A stretch of 20,425 nucleotides of DNA from NCBI GenBank assembly GCA_964558295.1, contig CAZLDQ010000101.1, forward strand, positions 1 to 20,425. Direction: 5' to 3'. The stretch comes from JBDKTH01 sp964558295 (GTDB lineage: Bacteria; Planctomycetota; Planctomycetia; Pirellulales; Thermoguttaceae). Position 1 is the first letter of the stretch. Each line of letters begins with the position of its first letter. The notes below the pieces were generated by a model, which did no database searches, had not been told where the DNA came from, and saw nothing but the letters and a program-made list of their open reading frames with translations. A program made the position numbers and the translations under genes. Shown in pieces: positions 15,592 to 20,425 of this stretch.

Positions 15592-17308
15592 GGCTACTGC
15601 AACTCCACGACGACTTGGTGATTTGCTAGTCCAGAGAGGGTATCTCTCGGAGGAGCAGTTGCAGACGGCGCTGGAGCGGCAGCGGCAGGGGGGCCGCAGT
15701 CGGTTGCTGGGGGAGATTCTCGTTGACCTGGAGTATTGCTCGGAAGATCAGATCGTTGAATGCTTGGCCACGGAATATGGGGTGCCCTATGCCAAGCTCG
15801 AAGCGCGGCTCTACGACCCGAAGGTGGTCGAAATCCTGCCGCGGGAATACATTGAGAACAACCTGGTGTTGCCGCTGTTCGTCGTGCGCGGCGTATTGAC
15901 GATCGCCATCTCGGAGCCGTCGAACCTATTCTTGATCGACGAGATTCGCGCGCTGTCGAATCTCGAGGTGCAGATCGTCGCCGCGACGCCCAAGGACATC
16001 CGGCGGATGATCACCTCGCTGCCGAACTCCAAGGTCTTCGTGATCGACGACATCATTGAAGACTCGGAGCAGGCCGACGTGACGTTGATCGAAGAGGCGA
16101 TCGAGGACATCGGCGACGTCGAAGAGATTGCCGGGCAGTCGCCTGTGATCCGGCTGGTGAACTATGTGATCTACAATGCCGTCAAGGAAGGGGCGAGCGA
16201 CATCCATATTGAAGCGGCCGAACGCTGCCTGCGCGTGCGGTTTCGCGTGGATGGACGCCTCTACAAGGCCCTCGAAGTGCCACAGCACCTGTTGAACGCC
16301 GTGACCAGCCGCATCAAGATCATGGCCGGGATGGACATCAGCGAGCGGCGTTTGCCTCAGGACGGCCGGATCAACGTGCTCTTGGAAGGTCGCAAAATCG
16401 ACATGCGAGTGAGCACGTTCCCCACGCAACGCGGCGAAAAGACCGTGATCCGCGTGCTCGACACCAAGAGCGTCTCCCTGAAACTGGAAGACCTCGGGTT
16501 TGCCGAAGATATCCTGACCACCTTTCGCTACAACATTCACGCCCCGAATGGCATTATCCTCGTCACCGGGCCGACCGGCAGCGGCAAATCGACCACGCTC
16601 TACGGCGCGCTGAACGAAATCAGCTCGATGGAGAACAACGTCTGCACGGTGGAAGACCCGATTGAGTACCACCTGCCGTTGATCAACCAGTTCCAGGTCC
16701 AGGAGAAGATTGGTCTTACGTTTTCCAAAGCCCTGCGCACCTTGTTGCGGCAAGATCCCGACGTGATCATGGTCGGCGAAGTTCGCGATGAGGAGACCGC
16801 CCGGACGGCGATTCAAGCCGCATTGACTGGCCACCTCGTCTTCAGCACCCTGCATACCAACGACGCCTGCTCGGCGATCACCCGGCTGATTAACATGGGC
16901 GTTGAGTCGTACCTGATCGGCGCTTCCTTGAACATGGTTCTGGCCCAACGACTCGTGCGCCGTGTTTGTGCCAAGTGCCGCCAGACGTACGAGCCGCCGC
17001 GCACGATTCGCAAGGCCCTGGAGCGGATGGGCTACGAGGCGGACGTGTTTTATAAAGGCGTCGGGTGCCGAAGCTGTCGCAATACGGGCTTCCGGGGTCG
17101 GCTCGGCGTTCACGAACTGTTGGTGCTCAACGACGAAATGCGCGATGCGATCGTTGCCAATCCCAACGTCACCCAACTCCGCCGCCTCGCCCTTTCCGCC
17201 GGCATGATCACCCTCCGCCAAGACGGCTTCCGCAAAGTCCACGAAGGCCTCACCACGATCGAAGAAGTCCTTCACATCGCCGGCGACCTCCGCGAGATGA
17301 GTGGGTAG
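15590..17308 (+). CDS. pilB: pilus/secretion assembly ATPase PilB/GspE
   Basis: A 572-residue cytoplasmic hexameric motor that powers pilin addition. The N-terminal MshEN-type region has RLGDLLVQRGYLSEEQ starting at residue 8 and a second, less perfect copy from about residue 39. The ATPase core shows Walker A GPTGSGKST with Lys333, an Asp box, Walker B DPDVIMVGEVRDEET (Asp389 to about 403) and a His box (TLHTNDA). The C-terminal zinc-binding tetracysteine is Cys460/463 (CAKC) and Cys493/496 (CRSC), which is diagnostic of GspE/PilB and absent from PilT retraction motors. The ATG at 15590 is the end of a CCACCAT repeat with no visible ribosome site. It is followed by pilC, 87 bases away. Whether it serves pili or secretion cannot be told from the sequence. 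Confidence 0.96.
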   Translation: MATATPRRLGDLLVQRGYLSEEQLQTALERQRQGGRSRLLGEILVDLEYCSEDQIVECLATEYGVPYAKLEARLYDPKVVEILPREYIENNLVLPLFVVRGVLTIAISEPSNLFLIDEIRALSNLEVQIVAATPKDIRRMITSLPNSKVFVIDDIIEDSEQADVTLIEEAIEDIGDVEEIAGQSPVIRLVNYVIYNAVKEGASDIHIEAAERCLRVRFRVDGRLYKALEVPQHLLNAVTSRIKIMAGMDISERRLPQDGRINVLLEGRKIDMRVSTFPTQRGEKTVIRVLDTKSVSLKLEDLGFAEDILTTFRYNIHAPNGIILVTGPTGSGKSTTLYGALNEISSMENNVCTVEDPIEYHLPLINQFQVQEKIGLTFSKALRTLLRQDPDVIMVGEVRDEETARTAIQAALTGHLVFSTLHTNDACSAITRLINMGVESYLIGASLNMVLAQRLVRRVCAKCRQTYEPPRTIRKALERMGYEADVFYKGVGCRSCRNTGFRGRLGVHELLVLNDEMRDAIVANPNVTQLRRLALSAGMITLRQDGFRKVHEGLTTIEEVLHIAGDLREMSG

Positions 17309-17395
17309 CGGAAAGCGGAAAGCAGATAAGAGAAGAGCGGCAAGTCCTCACGGTTCACCATTCCACCATTCACGGCCCAGCATCCACCACGAGCC

Positions 17396-18586
17396 ATGGA
17401 TTTCCATTACCGCGTCCGCGACCCTAGGGGAACCGAGCATCAAGGCTCACTCGAGGCGACGAGTCTTGAGGAGGCTGGGCAGATGTTGCGTCGCGATGGA
17501 TTTCAGATTCTTGAGTTGGAAGAGGACGATGCGCCGTTGGGGCTCTTTGGCGGACGGGTTTCCAAGGCGGAAATCATCTACACGACGGCCCAGTTGGCGA
17601 TCATGGTCGATACGGGAATCAGTCTCTCGACCGCTTTGGGCGGGATCGTTGAACAGGAGCAGAACCCCGGTCTGCGCAAAGTGCTCACGGCGCTCAAAGA
17701 GGCGGTCGAAGGAGGCGAAGACTTTTCCGCGGCCCTGGCCCGTTACCCCAAGCTGTTCGACAAGACCTACGTCTCCCTGGTGAAGGCCAGTGAGGCGACC
17801 GGTTCACTGGGCGCGATGCTCGAACGCATTGCCAACTACCTGCGCAAGGAAGTGGAAACCCGCGGCAAGGTTCGGGCGGCGATGGCCTATCCCGCGGTGA
17901 TGCTTGTCCTGGCCATTGGCGTGACGATCTTTCTGCTGACCTACATTCTCCCCAAATTTACGCCGATGTTCGTCAGCAAGGGAATGGACCTGCCCGGCCC
18001 TACGAAGATCATGATGGGGATCTCCGATGCTCTGATGGGCTACTGGTATCTGTGGCTGGCAGGAGCCGTGGCCCTGATCGTTGGATATATCTCTGCCAAG
18101 CGAACCGAACCCGGGCGACGCTTTCTCGACCTGGTGAAGATCAATCTGCCCGTGCTGGGAACCATGTTTCGCAAGGTGACAATCAGCCGGAGTATCCGGA
18201 CGCTGGGCACGATGCTCGCCAGCGGTGTGCCGATGCTGGATTCGCTGCGGCTCTGTGCCGAGGTCTCCGGAAACTACCATTACGAACAACTCTGGTGCGA
18301 GGTCCGCGAGCAGGTGACTAGCGGCAAACGGATCTGCGAAGTGCTCAGCGGGAATCCGCTGTTTCCACGGGTGCTCGTGCAGATGATCGCCTCCGGCGAA
18401 GAGACCGGAAAGCTCGATTCCGTGTTGGAACGCGTCAGCACGTACTACGATCAGGAGGTCGATACGGCGCTCAAGACGGCCACCAGCCTGATCGAGCCGA
18501 TCATGATCACAGTGATGGGATTCGTCGTCGGATCGATTGGCTTGGCGTTGCTGCTGCCCATCTTCAGCCTTAGCCGCCAACCGTAG
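17396..18586 (+). CDS. pilC: inner-membrane platform protein PilC/GspF
   Basis: A 396-residue platform protein, close to the usual 400. An N-terminal cytoplasmic domain (about 3-45, YRVRDPRGTEHQGSLEA) precedes two T2SSF repeats at about 58-180 and 260-383. Both repeats show the family pattern, for example LVKASEATGSLGAMLERIA in the first and MIASGEETGKLDSVLERVS in the second. Membrane helices follow each repeat, at about residues 162-184, 218-236 and 365-390. PilC binds the PilB motor and transmits its movement to the pilin. The upstream 87 bases contain an AGCGGAAAGCGGAAAGC repeat and CACCATTC repeats, with no close ribosome site before the ATG at 17396. Confidence 0.95.
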   Translation: MDFHYRVRDPRGTEHQGSLEATSLEEAGQMLRRDGFQILELEEDDAPLGLFGGRVSKAEIIYTTAQLAIMVDTGISLSTALGGIVEQEQNPGLRKVLTALKEAVEGGEDFSAALARYPKLFDKTYVSLVKASEATGSLGAMLERIANYLRKEVETRGKVRAAMAYPAVMLVLAIGVTIFLLTYILPKFTPMFVSKGMDLPGPTKIMMGISDALMGYWYLWLAGAVALIVGYISAKRTEPGRRFLDLVKINLPVLGTMFRKVTISRSIRTLGTMLASGVPMLDSLRLCAEVSGNYHYEQLWCEVREQVTSGKRICEVLSGNPLFPRVLVQMIASGEETGKLDSVLERVSTYYDQEVDTALKTATSLIEPIMITVMGFVVGSIGLALLLPIFSLSRQP

Positions 18587-18633
18587 CCGCGTGACGTGAA
18601 GCTGGGTTGGGACGCGCCGAAGGGGCCGATCCT

Positions 18634-18662
18634 CGCCGTGGGGAACAGCGGCGCTTTGTTTT
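18634..18662 (+). terminator. candidate intrinsic terminator after pilC
   Basis: CGCCG (18634-18638) pairs with CGGCG (18649-18653) around a 10-base loop. It is followed by CTTTGTTTT, a T-rich tail. It lies 48 bases after the pilC stop and would end the pilus transcript. Confidence 0.5.
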
Positions 18663-18686
18663 GACCGGGAGAATACACGCCGCTGT

Positions 18687-18743
18687 CACCTCGACCGTGT
18701 CTTTCGGCTCCGCCCGGCGGTCCCAAAAACACAGTCGAAGGTG
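18687..18743. repeat. imperfect long inverted repeat between pilC and rpsU
   Basis: CACCTCGACCGTGTCTTT (18687-18704) is nearly the reverse complement of 18725-18743 (AAAAACACAGTCGAAGGTG), around a 20-base GC-rich loop. The pilC and rpsU genes converge on this region, so it may be part of a two-way terminator. A second hairpin with a three-base loop is at 18770-18786. The 249-base gap has no gene I can support. Confidence 0.6.
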
Positions 18744-18835
18744 ATCGGTGCGTTGCAGGAGATGAAGCTCACTGGGTATCCCAATGCCGCACCGTGTGGG
18801 ACGGCGGTCCAACCAGAAAGCAACCGGAAAATTCG

Positions 18836-19033
18836 CTAGGCGCCTTGCATCAGGCGGGTACGGCGGGAGCGACGTTCAGCACGCAGGCGGGCACGACGCT
18901 TGATTTCGCTGGGCTTCTCGTAGTACTCACGGCGACGCATCTCTTTCTTGATTCCGCTCCGCTCGACCAGCTTCCGGAATCGACGCACCGCTTCTTGAAT
19001 GGACTCGTTGTCCCGCAACGTCAGTTTGACCAC
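18836..19033 (-). CDS. rpsU: small ribosomal subunit protein bS21
   Basis: A 65-residue basic protein matching bS21 throughout: MVKLTLRDNESIQEAVRRF, then KLVERSGIKKEMRRREYYEKPSE and a basic C-terminal tail. It binds the 30S platform near the anti-Shine-Dalgarno end of 16S rRNA. The start is GTG at 19033, since the only nearby ATG (19037) is out of frame. AAGGAGG lies five to six bases upstream, an excellent ribosome site. The gene is on the opposite strand to its neighbours and has its own promoter candidate about 90 bases before the start. Confidence 0.96.
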   Translation of the reverse strand: MVKLTLRDNESIQEAVRRFRKLVERSGIKKEMRRREYYEKPSEIKRRARLRAERRSRRTRLMQGA

Positions 19034-19074
19034 TCATTCCTCCTTATACTGGAATTTCCATCGACTTGACCAAG

Positions 19075-19089
19075 GCCGGAGATTCCGGC
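19075..19089 (-). promoter_or_regulatory. hairpin in the rpsU 5' leader
   Basis: GCCGGA (19075-19080) and TCCGGC (19084-19089) form a perfect 6-bp stem with a three-base loop. It lies within the predicted rpsU leader, about 42 bases before the GTG. A role in translational control is possible but not shown. Confidence 0.45.
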
Positions 19090-19121
19090 GAAACCACCCA
19101 AAACAGCGACGAAGCTGTTAC

Positions 19122-19149
19122 TTTATACCAGGCGGGGGTCGTTTGTCCA
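19122..19149 (-). promoter_or_regulatory. promoter of rpsU
   Basis: Read on the minus strand, TGGACA (19149-19144) is followed after 16 bases by TATAAA (19127-19122). Each hexamer matches the sigma-70 consensus at five of six positions. The predicted 5' leader is about 80 bases. Confidence 0.7.
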
Positions 19150-19153
19150 TCCA

Positions 19154-19171
19154 TGCTCGCACTCGCGAGCA
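19154..19171. promoter_or_regulatory. 7-bp inverted repeat next to the rpsU -35
   Basis: TGCTCGC (19154-19160) and GCGAGCA (19165-19171) form a perfect inverted repeat with a four-base centre. It lies four bases upstream of the rpsU -35 box. It could be an operator or a dispersed palindrome. The rest of the stretch to 19477 has no gene I can support. Confidence 0.4.
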
Positions 19172-19477
19172 GGATTTTCGCCCCTTCTTTGCGGGCTTGC
19201 CGATCCGCTTTTCGCAGTCGCTTGCTTCAAGTCGCAGGCCGGTCTGGCTTCATTCCTCCCCTGCGCTGGTGGGGGTGTGCCGGCGTTCCGTGGCTTATCT
19301 TTCTTAATAGTCTACATCGGCCAGCTTGCGACAAAGACGAGAGCGGGAAGATCTTGCCTAATCGTAACATTTGACCGGGCTTTTGCTTAGGTCGGTGAAG
19401 TTTCTTGTCAGACTGAACCTTGAGCCGCACCCGGGCCGATTCGGTTAGAACGGATGAATCGCTCAGGAGGCTCGTCG

Positions 19478-19687
19478 ATGGATGGTACGGTAGCCCGTTT
19501 GGATGTGCTTCTCGACCTCGAGGCTCGGCATGAAGATCTGCTGCGTCGGTTGGAAGAACTCGACAAGCGAGTGGAAAAGGTGTTGGCGGAATGGCAGCCG
19601 GCACGGAGGTCCGAAGCGGTTCCAGTAGTCGGCTTCCCGTCTTCCTCGCTGGTCGGCGAATCTGCTGAGCTGAAACGAGCGGGCTAG
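19478..19687 (+). CDS. small coiled-coil protein of unknown function
   Basis: A 69-residue protein with a helical, heptad-like core at about residues 4-38 (LDVLLDLEARHEDLLRRLEELDKRV) and a loose C-terminal tail. I do not recognise the family. The ATG at 19478 is chosen over the one at 19454 because AGGAGG (19465-19470) lies seven bases upstream. The stop codon TAG falls in the loop of a 9-bp hairpin that looks like its terminator. No membrane segment or metal-binding motif is visible. The strong ribosome site and helical composition support a real gene. Confidence 0.68.
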   Translation: MDGTVARLDVLLDLEARHEDLLRRLEELDKRVEKVLAEWQPARRSEAVPVVGFPSSSLVGESAELKRAG

Positions 19688-19700
19688 CCGCTCGTTCTAT
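19674..19700 (+). terminator. terminator-like hairpin over the stop codon
   Basis: AACGAGCGG (19674-19682) and CCGCTCGTT (19688-19696) form a perfect 9-bp stem. The five-base loop GCTAG contains the TAG stop of the small coiled-coil gene. The tail TTCTATT is only moderately T-rich. Confidence 0.55.
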
Positions 19701-19902
19701 TGGGGGGCTGTTTTCGCTGAGGCCCTCGCAGTCTCTGTCTCTGTTTACGCCACGGTTGCACCCACCGGCCTGTATAGGTGGTTTGACAGAGGGCAACCAA
19801 ACCGGTGGCGGCGCGTAGCGGATCGCGTTATGGGGTCGGTGTTGCGCCCATGGAGGCATCACGCGTGCGTTGAAGGACGTAAAAAAATCGTGCGTTAGTG
19901 GC
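19701..19902. other. non-coding stretch with pseudoknot-like repeats
   Basis: No gene is supported here. GGTTGC (19754-19759) pairs with GCAACC (19793-19798), and CCACCGG (19762-19768) pairs with CCGGTGG (19802-19808). The two stems interleave in the order a, b, a', b', as in an H-type pseudoknot. CCACC (19762-19766) could alternatively pair with GGTGG (19777-19781). A run of seven A lies at 19881-19887, just upstream of a promoter candidate. Confidence 0.45.
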
Positions 19903-19930
19903 TTGCAAGCGATCGATCGGCCGCTATACT
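19903..19930 (+). promoter_or_regulatory. promoter P1 upstream of the 23S leader
   Basis: TTGCAA (19903-19908) and TATACT (19925-19930) are 16 bases apart, close to the sigma-70 consensus. An A-run about 15 bases upstream could act as an UP element. It points towards the hairpin cluster and the 23S gene. Confidence 0.65.
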
Positions 19931-19985
19931 TATCAAATCGTTTGACGACCGCCTGCGACGCAAGCAGCGGAAGCAAACAAAATGA

Positions 19986-20084
19986 GCCTCGAAAAACAAG
20001 TCGTAAGACTTGACGAGGCCTAGAGCCCTCGGTAAAATGAGGGCTTCCCAAACAGGGGAAGTGTTAAAGAGTCGAAACCGACTC
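19986..20084 (+). ncRNA. four-hairpin RNA region, rRNA leader or small RNA
   Basis: Four consecutive hairpins are visible. The first has an outer stem GCCTCG/CGAGGC (19986-20019) and an inner stem CAAGTC/GACTTG with a GTAA tetraloop. The second is AGCCCTC/GAGGGCT (20024-20045). The third is CTTCCC/GGGAAG (20044-20061), which shares two bases with the second. The fourth is GAGTCG/CGACTC around AAAC (20069-20084). The region starts about 50 bases after the P1 promoter. It could be a stand-alone small RNA or part of the 23S leader; no known RNA family is recognised. Confidence 0.5.
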
Positions 20085-20110
20085 GCTTAGATCTTTGGCA
20101 ATTTGGTTTG

Positions 20111-20119
20111 TGGTATAGT
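20111..20119 (+). promoter_or_regulatory. promoter P2, extended -10 type
   Basis: TGGTATAGT is an extended -10 (TG, one base, TATAGT). TTGGCA at 20095-20100 is 13 bases upstream of the -10, too close for a normal -35. The predicted start would be about 240 bases before the 23S gene. Confidence 0.5.
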
Positions 20120-20367
20120 GGCATCTCATTACAGACGATAGCCGCAAACGAGCATCGCAAGGTGCGGCGAGCGGCTGTCACGAGCGCTGAATATGTCAGG
20201 GACGGCGGAGCGAAAGCTCCGTTAAGTTCTGAATACAGGCAATCGTTACATGAGATCGAGTGATGTCGGCGGCCGTGAGGCTGCGGGCGTTGCTAGGATC
20301 GATGGTAGCGTGTAGCGCATGGGTCGGCTTTGAAGCCCATTCGGGTGGAGGAGTGTTGGATCCATGT

Positions 20368-20425
20368 GGTCAAGCTACTAAGGGCGTATGGGGGATGTCT
20401 TGGCGTCGAGAGGCGTTGAAGGGCG
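20368..20425 (+). rRNA. rrl: 23S ribosomal RNA, 5' end (partial)
   Basis: The last 58 bases match the 5' end of bacterial 23S rRNA: GGTCAAGCTACTAAGGGCG, then GATGTCTTGGCGTC and GAGGCGTTGAAGGGCG, which correspond to the E. coli start GGTTAAGCGACTAAGCG and GATGCCCTGGCAGTC and so on. The gene runs off the right edge. The leader before it (about 20126-20367) contains a GGAGC/GCTCC hairpin with a GAAA loop and probably the 5' half of the 23S processing stem. No 16S gene or tRNA lies between rpsU and this gene. Confidence 0.93.

Noticed and set aside
19227..20051. 274-codon minus-strand frame across the small gene and the 23S leader
   Set aside because: It lies opposite a better-supported gene and structured non-coding sequence, has no ribosome site I can see and its product is low-complexity with no domain.
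20061..20071. boxA-like antitermination site
   Set aside because: TGTTAAAGAG is the reverse complement of the boxA core CTCTTTAACA, so it points away from the 23S gene and cannot act on its transcript.

Overview
The window looks like chromosomal DNA from a planctomycete, probably Pirellulales-like (inference). The coding density, GC-rich codon use and hybrid pilus/secretion gene set fit this. So do a 23S rRNA gene that starts without a 16S gene in the preceding 1.3 kb, formulaic repetitive text between genes, and a minisatellite of palindromic 26-bp units. I see no transposase, integrase, phage gene or CRISPR array.

Layout. At the left a short ComEA-like helix-hairpin-helix membrane protein (107-514, minus) diverges from nadC (968-1906, plus). 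The gap between them carries eight exact-period 26-bp repeats. From 2128 to 18586 every gene is on the plus strand and together they form a type IV pilus / type II secretion assembly locus. It begins with three prepilin-like or PilX/GspK-like genes that overlap at their ends (2128-5424). Next come a small membrane-anchored coiled-coil protein (5451-5720) and a GspH/FimT-like prepilin (5717-6322). Then follow pilM, pilN, pilO and a PilP/GspC-like gene (6443-9566), the secretin (9701-11845) and a TPR lipoprotein (11842-12888). A signalling block comes next: histidine kinase (13075-14556), single-domain response regulator (14680-15147) and STAS protein (15175-15501). The locus closes with the assembly ATPase pilB/gspE (15590-17308) and the platform protein pilC/gspF (17396-18586).

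How the genes work together. The prepilin-like proteins would prime or build a pseudopilus. PilM, PilN, PilO and the PilP-like protein would form the alignment complex that links the inner-membrane PilC platform and PilB motor to the secretin. The TPR lipoprotein directly after the secretin is a candidate pilotin. The kinase, receiver and STAS genes sit between envelope and motor genes, so control of assembly by phosphorylation or partner switching is a reasonable inference. The motor also has a MshEN-type N-terminus that may bind cyclic di-GMP. No major pilin (PilA/GspG), prepilin peptidase or PilT is present in the window.

Right end. rpsU (bS21) lies on the minus strand with a good promoter. 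A small coiled-coil ORF (19478-19687) ends inside a terminator-like hairpin. A roughly 680-base non-coding region follows, with two promoter candidates, four hairpins and a pseudoknot-like repeat, and leads into the first 58 bases of a 23S rRNA gene at 20368.

The items I would look at first are the 26-bp palindromic array, the hairpin-rich leader upstream of the 23S gene, the conserved intergenic cassettes after the kinase and STAS genes, the CCACCAT repeats that run into the pilB start codon, and the embedded signalling block.
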